Notes under the pieces: generated by a model
Told to the model about the DNA's origin: nothing
Database searches by the model: none
The model's input: the letters and a program-made list of their open reading frames with translations, nothing else
Made by a program: the position numbers and the translations under genes
NCBI GenBank assembly: GCA_022648685.1
Contig: JALCMW010000003.1
Coordinates: 124,001-188,000 of the forward strand
DNA length: 64,000 nucleotides
Reading direction: 5' to 3'
Source of the DNA: Bacteroidales bacterium
GTDB lineage: Bacteria; Bacteroidota; Bacteroidia; Bacteroidales; UBA932
Shown: in pieces, positions 7,963 through 16,998 of the stretch
Layout: every line of letters begins with the position of its first letter
Position numbering within the stretch: position 1 is the stretch's first letter

Positions 7963-9525
7963 ATGAAAACAATAACAAAAACACTTTTTATATCTTCCAC
8001 TATCCCTGCGTTGGCTGTGTCCGGAGCCGTACCTTGCCAGGCGCGGCATTTGAAGAAAGCTCCCAGGCCGAATATCGTTTACATCATGATGGATGACGCA
8101 GGATACGGCGATTTCGGTTGTTACGGTCAGAAAATGATTGAAACTCCGAATATCGATGCTCTTGCTGCAACCGGTATCCGTTTTACCCAGATGTATACCG
8201 TTGCTCCCATTTCTTCCCCTTCGCGATGCGGTTTGCTTACCGGACTGCATTCAGGACATATGCAAATAAGGGCGAATGATGATTATATGGGTAAGAAGAC
8301 ACTTCCCACCCATGCCCAGATGCTTGCCGATTCCACTTTGGAAGGACAGTTTCCGTTTGCTTCCGGTACCGTGACTTTGGGAACGGTGCTTAAGAATGCC
8401 GGGTATGCCACCGGTATCATTGGAAAATGGGGAAACGGCGGTCCCGCTTCCACCGGGGCTCCGAACAAAATGGGTTTCGATTATTTTTTCGGATATTGCG
8501 ACCAGCGCGAGGCTCATTTGTATTATCCTCCTTTTTTGTGGGAAAACAATAAAAGGGTGTATCTGGACAATAAATTGATTCCCACGGGGACTCAATTGGA
8601 TGAAGGTGCTGATCCCATGGACATCCGAAGTTATGATAAATATACCCAGAAGACATATAGTCCAGATATCATGTATGACAGGGTGATTAAATTCGTTGAC
8701 AGGAACACCGCCGGGCCTTTTCTACTTATGTGGCATCCGACCATTCCGCACAGTGCAGTACAGGCTCCGTTGGATGAAGTCATGCATTATGTAAAGAAGC
8801 TGGGTGATGAAGCGCCTAGGAAAAGTGCGGATTATTTCCCTTCCAGATATCCCCATGCCACTTATGCTGCTATGATTACGCATCTGGACAAGCAGATAGG
8901 AGGTTTGGTTTCCGAACTCAAAAGGCTGGGGATATATGAAAACACCGTTATAATTGTTACTTCCGACAACGGTCCCGCGTGCAATTCCAATTCCCCTATG
9001 GAATATTTCCAAAGCGGTGGTCCTTTCCGCTGCAGGAAACAGTGGGGCAAATCTTCTTTGCATGAGGGCGGAATAAGGATGCCTTTCATCGTTGCATGGG
9101 GTTCCGGACTTGCTCCTTCAGTTAGTAATCATATAGGCATGCTTGATGACATGATGCCTACATTTTCCGATCTTTCCGGCGCCGAATGTCCAAAGACGGA
9201 CGGTATCTCCATCCTTCCTACGATAGAGGGTCGTACCGGTAAACAGAAACAGCATGATTTCCTGTATTGGGAATATCCACGCAATAACGGTTGGGTAGCA
9301 GTCCGCTGGGGAGACTGGAAAGGTTTGTTGAAAAAAGTTCTGAAAGGGAATGACAAGATGGAACTTTATAATCTTGCCACCGATCCCCGTGAAGATCACG
9401 ATGTATCCACGGAGCATCCGGATATCGTCGCCAGAATGTGGAAAATGGCAGAATCTTCCCATGTGGAACCTTCGAACCATAATCCTTTTTTTATGATGGA
9501 TATCCCTTACCCGGACAAGAAATAG
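7963..9525 (+). CDS. Secreted sulfatase (formylglycine-dependent, serine-type motif)
   Basis: A 520-residue member of the alkaline phosphatase superfamily, sulfatase branch, with an N-terminal signal peptide (cleavage near the PCQA region). The metal site begins MMDDAGYGD. The maturation motif is Ser84-Ser-Pro-Ser-Arg88, i.e. the serine-type version, so Ser84 must be converted to formylglycine by an anaerobic radical SAM maturase (anSME). No gene that I recognise as anSME is in the window. The C-terminal part has the usual TSDNGP, EGGIRMP and LYNLATDP motifs. It is the third gene after GDPD and the GlpT-like antiporter, an unusual partnership. The substrate may be a sulfated glycan, or a molecule that also yields glycerol phosphate. 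Confidence 0.85.
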   Translation: MKTITKTLFISSTIPALAVSGAVPCQARHLKKAPRPNIVYIMMDDAGYGDFGCYGQKMIETPNIDALAATGIRFTQMYTVAPISSPSRCGLLTGLHSGHMQIRANDDYMGKKTLPTHAQMLADSTLEGQFPFASGTVTLGTVLKNAGYATGIIGKWGNGGPASTGAPNKMGFDYFFGYCDQREAHLYYPPFLWENNKRVYLDNKLIPTGTQLDEGADPMDIRSYDKYTQKTYSPDIMYDRVIKFVDRNTAGPFLLMWHPTIPHSAVQAPLDEVMHYVKKLGDEAPRKSADYFPSRYPHATYAAMITHLDKQIGGLVSELKRLGIYENTVIIVTSDNGPACNSNSPMEYFQSGGPFRCRKQWGKSSLHEGGIRMPFIVAWGSGLAPSVSNHIGMLDDMMPTFSDLSGAECPKTDGISILPTIEGRTGKQKQHDFLYWEYPRNNGWVAVRWGDWKGLLKKVLKGNDKMELYNLATDPREDHDVSTEHPDIVARMWKMAESSHVEPSNHNPFFMMDIPYPDKK

Positions 9526-9578
9526 TATGTCTGCAAGGATATAAGCAGATTGATATAAAAACAATATAGTATTTGATA

Positions 9579-11384
9579 TCAAATGTTGCCTGCGTCTTCC
9601 GCACTTTCGACGAAAGCGACTATTTCGCCTTTTACGACTTTATTCCCTTGTTTCCCGGTCACAGCAACAATACGTCCGTTTACAGCCGGAATGATCTCTT
9701 CCATTCCGTAGAAAGTCTGTACGTATCCCATGGCTTTTCCCGCTTCTACCTTTGTGCCGGTGATAGGCGCGGCCGAGTCGTCCGCAACGTCCACCTGCCA
9801 TATAAGCTGCCCTTTTGCAGGAACCTGGACAGGTACTGCATGCGGGTATCGTTTTGCGTATTCGTCAATATCGAATTCCGGCATCTCTATTACCGGACGT
9901 ACGACATTTATAGGTGCGTGGGCTTTTGCCTTAAGATCTTCCAGTTCATCGTTGAAGCGTTGTTTGGCTACGCCGCTCTTGTAATCCCGGTATTGCCTTT
10001 CGTGCATCGCGAATTCGAATAATTCTTCCTTGTCCTGTCCTTCGTCCCAGCCTTCTTCTTCCATCATCTTTCTGAATTTCGGAAGTTCATCCGGGTATTC
10101 TTCCTGCGGATTCCCGGTGAAGAATTCGAATCCTTTATTTTTGGCCAGATCTACTATGACAGGGTCCAGTTTCCCCGGAAGTTTACCCATCTTTCCGAGA
10201 ATCATATTCCAGGTATCCTTGTCGATTGTCGTCCATCTCGGTTTGCCGTTGAGAGTATTGAGCAGATTCATCAGAGATGTATTCTTTACATATTGGCTGA
10301 ACGGGGTCACCAATGGAGGATAACCTAGACGCGGCCATACATAGCTTACTTCATTGAACAATTTCACCATCAGATTGTCAAGACTTATCTCCGGTCTGCC
10401 GTGAGCTCTTTCAGATGCGTTTATGGCACCCTGGAAGCCTTTGAGATCAGACATCATCGAACCCATCATGCCTCCTGGGAGTCCGCATCCTACAAGCAGG
10501 GATGACATTCTGGAGTTTGAAGGATTTATCCAATATCCGAGGAAGTCATCTATGAATTTCTGTGTAAGGCGGCGGACTTCCATATATGCGTCCATGTTCA
10601 GATCCTTGACGAGGAATCCGTCGGCTTTCATCATTTCCCTGATAGTAATGATGTCAGGATGCACTTTACCCCATGACAACGGCTCTACGGCGACGTCCAG
10701 ATAGTCGGCTCCGGCCCTTGCTACTTCAAGCATCGAAGCTGGAGAAAAGCCGGGACCCGTATGTCCGTGGTATTGTATCAGTATATTCGGATATTTTTTC
10801 TTTATGTCGTGAGTCAATTGTGCCAGAAAAGTGGGACGCCCGATTCCGGCCATGTCTTTCAGGCATATTTCATCGCATCCGTATTCTACCACCTTGTCTA
10901 CTACGCCCATATAATATTCTACGGTATGTACCGGAGAATTTGTGATTGAAAGGGCGACTTGTGAAATCATCCCGGCCTTTTTGGCATATTCGACGGATAA
11001 TTTCAAATTTCTGTGATCGTTCAGTCCGCAGAATGAACGGGCTATATCAGTTCCCTGCTTTTTCTTGACATCAAACATCAGTTCGCGGACATCGGCCGGT
11101 ACCGGGTTCATCCTTAACCCGTTGAGACCTCTTTCAAGCATATGGGTCTGTATCCCGACTTTATTGAATGGTGCAGTCCATTGTCTGACGGCTTTGTTAG
11201 GGTTCTCTCCGAAAAGCAGATTGACCTGTTCGAACGCACCGCCGTTGGTTTCAACCCTGTCGAAGCATCCCATGTCTATTATCGCCGGAGCGACTTCGAC
11301 CAATTGGTCTACCCGGGGTACATATTTTCCGGATGATTGCCACATATCTCTGTAAACCAGAGAAAATTTTATTTCTTTAGACAT
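9579..11384 (-). CDS. Oxaloacetate decarboxylase alpha / pyruvate carboxylase B-like protein with a biotinyl-like domain lacking the lysine
   Basis: A 601-residue protein. The N-terminal carboxyltransferase TIM barrel (about residues 1-300) has the family motifs YRDMWQS, DEICLKDMAG, QYHGHTG and YLDVAVEP. The conserved pyruvate carboxylase-type middle domain follows, then an Ala/Pro linker and a C-terminal biotinyl/lipoyl-like domain. In family members the biotin is attached to Lys in an AMKM motif; here the equivalent turn reads YGMEEIIPAVNG and has Glu instead of Lys. The barrel looks intact. It may use another biotin carrier in trans, or may have lost biotin chemistry. Monocistronic by position; no partner beta or gamma subunit gene adjoins it. 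Confidence 0.75.
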   Translation of the reverse strand: MSKEIKFSLVYRDMWQSSGKYVPRVDQLVEVAPAIIDMGCFDRVETNGGAFEQVNLLFGENPNKAVRQWTAPFNKVGIQTHMLERGLNGLRMNPVPADVRELMFDVKKKQGTDIARSFCGLNDHRNLKLSVEYAKKAGMISQVALSITNSPVHTVEYYMGVVDKVVEYGCDEICLKDMAGIGRPTFLAQLTHDIKKKYPNILIQYHGHTGPGFSPASMLEVARAGADYLDVAVEPLSWGKVHPDIITIREMMKADGFLVKDLNMDAYMEVRRLTQKFIDDFLGYWINPSNSRMSSLLVGCGLPGGMMGSMMSDLKGFQGAINASERAHGRPEISLDNLMVKLFNEVSYVWPRLGYPPLVTPFSQYVKNTSLMNLLNTLNGKPRWTTIDKDTWNMILGKMGKLPGKLDPVIVDLAKNKGFEFFTGNPQEEYPDELPKFRKMMEEEGWDEGQDKEELFEFAMHERQYRDYKSGVAKQRFNDELEDLKAKAHAPINVVRPVIEMPEFDIDEYAKRYPHAVPVQVPAKGQLIWQVDVADDSAAPITGTKVEAGKAMGYVQTFYGMEEIIPAVNGRIVAVTGKQGNKVVKGEIVAFVESAEDAGNI

Positions 11385-11480
11385 GATTTCTGTAATTTGT
11401 ATTTTACAAAAGTAAAAAGAAAACAGTTTATCTTCAAATCCAAACGTCTTCCTCTTTGGTCAAAAACGGTCCGATATCTT

Positions 11481-13271
11481 TTAAAAATCAAAAAACATCA
11501 GATAGGGAAGTCTTGCGTAGTAAGTTTCGGAGACATCCGGATTCATCTTGGAAATATCAGCTGCAATATTTATCAGTGCGTTTCCAGTTAGTATCGTTCC
11601 GGCTCCATTGCTGTTTCCGTTAACGATTGATTTCTTCGATGAAATGCTTCCCTTTGACATTATGGGTTTGAGCTTGTCCAGAAAAGTTTTCTTTATTACA
11701 GGGTATTCCGCAATTCTCCAATCTTCCAGATTCGGATCTGCCGCCTTGCCGGCATTGGCCGCTGCATAACGTATTGCGTCCTCAAGTGTTCCGATTTGGT
11801 CTACCAGGCCTATTTTCAAAGCATCGCTTCCTGTCCAGACCCTTCCCTGTGCAATGGAATCGACAAATGTTTCCGGTAAATTCCTGCCTGATGCAACCGT
11901 CGATACGAAGGAATCATATATATCATCTACCGATTTTTGCATATATTCCGCCTCTTGTCCGTCGTAAGGCCTAAGCATGATTCCTCCGATTTCGCAATGC
12001 CTGTTCGATCCTACGGTGCTGAATCCTACATGCAACACATCTTTTGCTGTTTTACCGACATCGTATGTCATGCCGAAGACTCCTATCGATCCCGTTATTG
12101 TAGTCGCGTTCGAAAAGATCCTGTCGCATCCGTTGGAAATAAGGTATCCTCCCGAAGCGGCATAATCTCCGTAAGAAGCTATCACGGGTTTGTCCTTTTG
12201 AGTAAGATCGATTTCCTCTTTTATCTTTTCCGAAGCCAATACGCTTCCTCCAGGGGAATTGATTCTGAATACAACGGCTTTTATCGTGGAATCGGCCCTT
12301 ATTGCCGCGATCATTGATGCGAACCTGTCCCCGGCTACTTTTTTCGTTCCGTCTCCGTCGATGATATTTCCGTCGGCATATATGACTGCGATCTTATTTC
12401 TTTTGTGGCTTCTTTTATGCGTTTTGACTTTTGCATAGTTTTGAAAATCAACCATTTTTATATCACCGAATCTTTTTGTCCCCGCAAGGCTGCAAAGCTG
12501 GCTTCTTATGCCTTCGAGACTTACTACCGTATCCGCCAGAGAGTTTTTGACGAAATCCTCGGAAAAATTCAAAGAAAGATTGTCTATCAGGCTGTCCAAC
12601 GCTTCAGTGGTTATGGACCGGCTTCCGGCTATTTCGGAAGCATAGCCGTTCCACATCGATTTTACCATTTCCCTGTTTTGTTCCATATCTTCCGGGCTGG
12701 CTTCGCTTCTTGTAAACATTTCCCCCGCGGATTTGTATTTCCCATGCCGTATTAGCTGTACATTCACTCCGTATTTGTCCAGCAGGTCTTTTAAAAATAT
12801 AAGGCTTGTTCTGACGCCTCTGATGTCGTTTGACCCGTGATGAGATGTTATGCAAACTTTGTCAGCCATCGATGCCAGATAGTAGCTTCCTGTCGTCGGC
12901 GTCTCCATATAGGATATTACAGGCTTTCCGCTTTTGCGGAAATTATTCAAGGCTTTCCTGAATTCCTGTATTTCCCCTGTGCCGATTGTCGCGCCGTCCG
13001 TTTTCAAAAACAAAAATTTCACTTTGGGATCCCGTTCGGCTATTTCCAACGCCCGGACCGCCTGCCATAATGTTATGGTCTCTGATGTGTTTCCCATGAT
13101 CGCTGACATCAGGTCTGTTTCTTCTCCATGTTCTATGACTTTGAATTTGGACATGTCTATCGAAAGTGCATTGTAACGGGGTAGGGATGCCGCTTTGCAG
13201 CCGTTTCCGGCCGGATAGCATAAAAGTGTGCAGCAAAATGCGTATAAAGCTGTTTTTATTGATGATTTCAT
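11481..13271 (-). CDS. sppA: Signal peptide peptidase SppA, 67-kDa type
   Basis: A 596-residue membrane-associated serine protease with the duplicated ClpP/crotonase fold of long SppA proteins. It degrades signal peptides after their release. An N-terminal hydrophobic segment anchors or exports it. The catalytic dyad is present: general base Lys180 in the KYKSAGE motif of the first repeat and nucleophile Ser373 in AASGGYL of the second. A second conserved patch, ITGSIGVFG, follows. Length matches E. coli SppA. Monocistronic. A box TATATTCG on its strand about 45 bases upstream is a possible promoter. Confidence 0.9.
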   Translation of the reverse strand: MKSSIKTALYAFCCTLLCYPAGNGCKAASLPRYNALSIDMSKFKVIEHGEETDLMSAIMGNTSETITLWQAVRALEIAERDPKVKFLFLKTDGATIGTGEIQEFRKALNNFRKSGKPVISYMETPTTGSYYLASMADKVCITSHHGSNDIRGVRTSLIFLKDLLDKYGVNVQLIRHGKYKSAGEMFTRSEASPEDMEQNREMVKSMWNGYASEIAGSRSITTEALDSLIDNLSLNFSEDFVKNSLADTVVSLEGIRSQLCSLAGTKRFGDIKMVDFQNYAKVKTHKRSHKRNKIAVIYADGNIIDGDGTKKVAGDRFASMIAAIRADSTIKAVVFRINSPGGSVLASEKIKEEIDLTQKDKPVIASYGDYAASGGYLISNGCDRIFSNATTITGSIGVFGMTYDVGKTAKDVLHVGFSTVGSNRHCEIGGIMLRPYDGQEAEYMQKSVDDIYDSFVSTVASGRNLPETFVDSIAQGRVWTGSDALKIGLVDQIGTLEDAIRYAAANAGKAADPNLEDWRIAEYPVIKKTFLDKLKPIMSKGSISSKKSIVNGNSNGAGTILTGNALINIAADISKMNPDVSETYYARLPYLMFFDF

Positions 13272-13333
13272 TGTCTGTAATGATTATTAAACTTTAACAA
13301 TACGAATATAGAAAGATTTTATAAAAAATATTT

Positions 13334-13364
13334 TTTGCAAGCTAAAAAATATATAGTATATTTG
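13334..13364 (+). promoter_or_regulatory. Consensus promoter of tRNA-His
   Basis: TTTG (13334-13337), a 19-base spacer and TATATTTG (13357-13364) match the Bacteroidetes sigma-ABfr consensus exactly. The box ends 12 bases before the tRNA. Confidence 0.8.
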
Positions 13365-13376
13365 CATCCCATTTAT

Positions 13377-13450
13377 GGTGCAAGTAGTTCAGTTGGTAGA
13401 GCGCCAGATTGTGGTTCTGGTTGTCGTGGGTTCGAGTCCCACCCTGCACC
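13377..13450 (+). tRNA. tRNA-His (GTG)
   Basis: The cloverleaf is complete: acceptor GTGCAAG with CCTGCAC, D-arm, anticodon stem CCAGA/TCTGG with loop TTGTGGT giving anticodon GTG, and T-arm GTGGG/CCCAC with TTCGAGT. An extra G at -1 (13377) opposite discriminator C is the tRNA-His hallmark. CCA is not fully encoded. The acceptor stem has one A-C mismatch at the sixth pair. Confidence 0.95.
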
Positions 13451-13462
13451 CACATTATTTGA

Positions 13463-13491
13463 GGTGATTCCTGTCGGAATCGCCTTTTTTT
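13463..13491 (+). terminator. Rho-independent terminator of tRNA-His
   Basis: GGTGATTCC pairs with GGAATCGCC (one G-U) around a TGTC loop and is followed by seven T residues. Confidence 0.8.
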
Positions 13492-13603
13492 ATCCGCTTT
13501 TCCGGTTCTTTGTATATCATACCTTATCTTTGGTAATGTCTGGTTGTCTGCATTCATCGCTAGGTATAGATATTTTTGCGTATATAATTGACACGATATC
13601 TAT

Positions 13604-14038
13604 ATGGACAACGATTCTGTAAAGAAAAATATAACCAAAGTCCGGAAAAATCTCAAATTCACTCAACAAGAGATGGCTGACAGGATAGGTCTGTCAAGGA
13701 TTGCATATAGAAATATAGAAAACGGCAGGACAAAACTGATAAGTGACAATATCGGTAAGATCGCATCAGTCGCTGATATTTCCAAAGAGGAGTTGGTATT
13801 GGGTTATTTGCCTGTCGATGCCGAGAGTTCGGGTTTGGCGGAAACAAAAGTTGTCTATGAAAACCGCATAAAATCATTGTGTGACGAGTATGAATCAAGA
13901 ATTGCCGATCTTGAAACCAAACTTGAAGTCGATAAGAAAATGTGCCGGGCCTATGAAGATCTTATCAAGGCCAAAGATGAAATAATCAATATGCTGAATT
14001 CCAGGATATTGACTGTGCCGAAAGAAAAATCAGAGTAG
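13604..14038 (+). CDS. XRE-family HTH regulator with C-terminal coiled coil
   Basis: A 144-residue protein. Residues about 8-62 form a Cro/CI-type helix-turn-helix (FTQQEMADRIGLSRIAYRNI with an ENGRT turn). Residues about 80-135 are charged and heptad-like, predicting a coiled coil that may mediate dimerisation. It is probably a DNA-binding regulator of unknown target. It lies alone between tRNA-His and the convergent Fur-family gene, whose stop is only a few bases away. A TATTTTTG box at 13571-13578 is a possible promoter. Confidence 0.8.
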   Translation: MDNDSVKKNITKVRKNLKFTQQEMADRIGLSRIAYRNIENGRTKLISDNIGKIASVADISKEELVLGYLPVDAESSGLAETKVVYENRIKSLCDEYESRIADLETKLEVDKKMCRAYEDLIKAKDEIINMLNSRILTVPKEKSE

Positions 14039-14043
14039 AATCT

Positions 14044-14508
14044 TCAGCATTTTGCGTTCCTTTTGCTGTGTTTGCTGGGCCTGCAAATAATCTGTATGTC
14101 GATTCCTTCCACATTGTATCCCCTGAAACGGTGTTTCATAATGGAAGACTCCACATCGTTTATGAGTTCGTCGTCTAGGACATCTTTGTACTCGTTATTT
14201 ATGTGATCATAAAGATGCATGTGCTTGAATGTGTTTACATCGAAGTACATTACACTGTTGGAACTGTATCTGTGGTCGTATATTCCCAAAAGTGCCATTT
14301 GGGAGAGGATGTTGTATACTGAAGCTACGGTTATCTTCCCTTTCCCGTTTTTCCTGATTTCTTCTTTGACCATATCGGCAGACGCATGCCCGAGTTTAAG
14401 CATTGCTTCATGCACGGACAACCGCTGTGATGTCGCTTTTAACGAGAATTTCTTCAGCAGTTTCTTGAATTCTTCAATTGAAGGAGTGTTGACTTTCTGT
14501 TCAGGCAT
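14044..14508 (-). CDS. Fur-family transcriptional regulator
   Basis: A 154-residue Fur/PerR-like protein. The winged helix is recognisable (KATSQRLSVHEAML followed by TVASVYNILSQM). The dimerisation domain begins with YFDVNTFKHMHLYDH, where Fur proteins usually read HHHLxCxxC; the Cys pairs of the structural zinc site are absent, although some Fur-family branches also lack them. It may sense iron, peroxide or another metal. It is divergent from trxB, so control of trxB and oxidative defence is an attractive guess, not shown. Confidence 0.8.
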   Translation of the reverse strand: MPEQKVNTPSIEEFKKLLKKFSLKATSQRLSVHEAMLKLGHASADMVKEEIRKNGKGKITVASVYNILSQMALLGIYDHRYSSNSVMYFDVNTFKHMHLYDHINNEYKDVLDDELINDVESSIMKHRFRGYNVEGIDIQIICRPSKHSKRNAKC

Positions 14509-14619
14509 AAGTTCTCTAAATAAGATTCTAATATAAGAGTATTTTTTTTATAAAAAAACAATAAATTGAAATAATGGTTTTCTATAGTCCTCAGTTATTT
14601 CTTCCAATTGAAAAATGCG

Positions 14620-14627
14620 TATATTTG
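14620..14627 (+). promoter_or_regulatory. -7 box of trxB
   Basis: TATATTTG lies 33 bases before the trxB ATG, in the intergenic region shared with the divergent Fur-family gene. The -33 element is weak. Confidence 0.5.
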
Positions 14628-14659
14628 TGATATTGTGTACAAATATATTTTAAGATAAT

Positions 14660-15589
14660 ATGGAAAAAGTCAGATGCTTGATAATAGGCGGCGGTCCTGC
14701 CGGATATACCGCTGCTATTTATACTGCCCGTGCCGGAGTCGAACCAGTTTTATATGAAGGTATGGAGCCTGGCGGACAGTTGACCACTACTACTACGGTT
14801 GAAAATTATCCGGGATTCGACAAGGGAATCGATGCAAATATGCTTATGGGGACTATGAGGGGACAGGCCGAACGTTTCGGCACCGATATCCGCAGGGGGG
14901 TGGTGACTTCTGCCGATCTTTCTTCAAGGCCCTTCAGGATAGTCGTTGATGAAAAGGATGAGATATCTGCCGATTCCATCATTATTGCAACCGGTGCTTC
15001 CGCGAAGTATCTGGGAATCCCTTCCGAAACCGAATTCCATGGAAGAGGGGTTTCGGCTTGTGCGACCTGCGACGGTTTCTTTTACAGAAAAAAAGATGTT
15101 GCTGTTGTCGGTGGCGGCGATACTGCTTGTGAAGAAGCTTCTTATTTGGCCAATCTTTGCAATAAGGTGTATATGATTGTCCGCAGGGATGTCTTCCGAG
15201 CTTCCAAAGCTATGCAAGACAGGGTAGCAAGTACGAAAAACATAGAAATATTATGGAACTGCAATACGCAGGAAGTGCTGGGGGACAAATCCGGAGTCAC
15301 AGGTGTGCGTCTTCTCCGAAAAGATGGTAAGGTTTTTGATATAAAGGTCGACGGCTTCTTTTTGGCGATAGGTCATCATCCTGATTCCGAATTGTTCGGC
15401 AAATGGGTTGAAACAGATGAAAAAGGCTATATAATTACGAAAGGCAAGACTTCGGAAACGAATGTGGAAGGTGTATTTGCCGCCGGAGATGTCCAGGATT
15501 CCCGTTACAGACAGGCTGTGACTGCTGCTGGTTCAGGTTGTCAAGCTGCTCTGGATGCGGAGAAATTCTTGATTGCTCATAAAAATTAA
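14660..15589 (+). CDS. trxB: Thioredoxin-disulfide reductase
   Basis: A 309-residue cytoplasmic flavoprotein that reduces thioredoxin with NADPH. The FAD-binding GGGPAGYTAAIYTARAG motif is at the N-terminus, the redox-active CATC disulfide is Cys134/Cys137, the NADPH-binding GGGDTACEEA follows, and the C-terminal FAD motif is GVFAAGDVQD. Length is typical. The bamD gene begins 5 bases after the stop, so read-through transcription into bamD is likely. Confidence 0.95.
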   Translation: MEKVRCLIIGGGPAGYTAAIYTARAGVEPVLYEGMEPGGQLTTTTTVENYPGFDKGIDANMLMGTMRGQAERFGTDIRRGVVTSADLSSRPFRIVVDEKDEISADSIIIATGASAKYLGIPSETEFHGRGVSACATCDGFFYRKKDVAVVGGGDTACEEASYLANLCNKVYMIVRRDVFRASKAMQDRVASTKNIEILWNCNTQEVLGDKSGVTGVRLLRKDGKVFDIKVDGFFLAIGHHPDSELFGKWVETDEKGYIITKGKTSETNVEGVFAAGDVQDSRYRQAVTAAGSGCQAALDAEKFLIAHKN

Positions 15590-15593
15590 TAAG

Positions 15594-16583
15594 ATGAAAT
15601 TCTTAAGGGTTCTCTTTTTGTCCGCATTTGCCTTGTTGTCATTTGCGTCTTGCAAGTCTCAGTTTGAAACTTTGCTTAACAGTACCGACGGCGATGAAAA
15701 ATATAAAGCCGCGATGGATTTCTTCGATGCCGGAAAGTATCAGAAGGCTGCCCAGTTGTTCGAGTCTTTGTCAGTCATAACGAACGGGACCGAAAGAAGC
15801 GATACGGTACAATATTATTGGGGGTTGAGTAATTACAGATATAAGGATTATTATACGGCCGAGACTAATTTTACGAATTTCATAGATCATTTTCCTACAA
15901 GTCCGTTTTCGGAAGAAGCCGGATTCTTGCGTCTCGATTGCCTTTACAGGCAGACGTACCGTTATGAATTGGATCAGACTCCCACTCATGCGGCCATTAC
16001 CTCAATAGAGGAATTTTTGAAAATGTATCCGAACACCACGCATTCGGACCTCTGTAATCAAATGTTGAAAACACTTCATGCAAGACTTGACAGAAAAGCT
16101 TATGAGGATGCCCGGCTTTATTATAAGATGGAGGATTACAAAGCTGCAAGAGTAGCTTTCAGAAATGTCCTGAAAGATAATTCGGACAACATATACAGGG
16201 AGGACATTCTATATTACATAGCCATGTCGTCTTTCAAATATGCCCAGAAGAGTGTTTATTCAAAGCAAAAGGAACGTTATTTCACTTTTGTAGACGATTA
16301 TCTGAATTTTGTAGGTGAAATCCCCGAATCTCCTTACAGAAAAGAGCTTGATGTTGTGTATAAAAGGGCGCAGAGGGCTTTGGGAAAATATTCGGGATCC
16401 GATAAGGAATTGGACAAAAAGGAAAAAGATTTTTCAAAGGAAAGGAAAGACCTTCTGAATGCGAGGAACCAGAAACTGGAGAGCGAAGAGAACCTGCAAT
16501 TGCCGAAAGTAAAAAAGATGAAGAAATCGAAAAATACTTCGGATTCTAAAAAAAATGAAACTTCAGGCGTCCGGGCGGAGTAA
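15594..16583 (+). CDS. bamD: Outer membrane assembly lipoprotein BamD
   Basis: A lipoprotein of 329 residues starting MKFLRVLF; the lipobox is SFASC. I prefer ATG 15594 because it directly precedes the signal peptide and follows the trxB stop. Tetratricopeptide-like repeats run through the protein (AAMDFFDAGKYQKAAQLFE is the first). The C-terminus is a highly charged Lys/Glu tail. With BamA (encoded at 24.6 kb) it inserts beta-barrel proteins into the outer membrane. Followed by rpoZ and recN in an operon. Confidence 0.9.
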   Translation: MKFLRVLFLSAFALLSFASCKSQFETLLNSTDGDEKYKAAMDFFDAGKYQKAAQLFESLSVITNGTERSDTVQYYWGLSNYRYKDYYTAETNFTNFIDHFPTSPFSEEAGFLRLDCLYRQTYRYELDQTPTHAAITSIEEFLKMYPNTTHSDLCNQMLKTLHARLDRKAYEDARLYYKMEDYKAARVAFRNVLKDNSDNIYREDILYYIAMSSFKYAQKSVYSKQKERYFTFVDDYLNFVGEIPESPYRKELDVVYKRAQRALGKYSGSDKELDKKEKDFSKERKDLLNARNQKLESEENLQLPKVKKMKKSKNTSDSKKNETSGVRAE

Positions 16584-16605
16584 TTATTATAAAGAGTATA
16601 TTAAT

Positions 16606-16992
16606 ATGTCTGAAATAGATAATTTGACAAAAAAAGTGCCCGGAAATACAATCACCAGAGATGTGAAGTATCTTGCCGAGCCGACGGGGAATTTGTACGA
16701 AACGGTCGTAATTCTTTACAAGAGGGCTAATCAGATCGCAATGGCGGAGAAAAAAGAGTTGAACAAGAAACTCGAGGATTTCAAAAACGATCGTGATACA
16801 ATGGAAGAGGTTTTCGAAAATAAAGAACAGATAGAGATCTCGAAATATTATGAAAGGCAGCCGAAGCCTGATCTGGTTGCCATTTCCGAATTCGAAAACG
16901 GTGATTTGTATTACAGGATGGCCAGTCATGACGACGAGGAACAGGCGGTCAAGCCGGCCGGAATTCGGGATTCGCGCGATGACGGCGAATGA
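16606..16992 (+). CDS. rpoZ: RNA polymerase omega/Rpb6-like subunit, Bacteroidetes type
   Basis: A 128-residue protein starting MSEIDNLTKKVPGN. The Rpb6/omega core includes NTITRDVKYL and NLYETVVILYKRANQIA, followed by a charged helix and an acidic tail. Position between bamD and recN agrees with the conserved Bacteroidetes arrangement. The frame is open upstream of this ATG into bamD, but those codons look non-coding. Confidence 0.8.
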   Translation: MSEIDNLTKKVPGNTITRDVKYLAEPTGNLYETVVILYKRANQIAMAEKKELNKKLEDFKNDRDTMEEVFENKEQIEISKYYERQPKPDLVAISEFENGDLYYRMASHDDEEQAVKPAGIRDSRDDGE

Positions 16993-16998
16993 TTTTTC

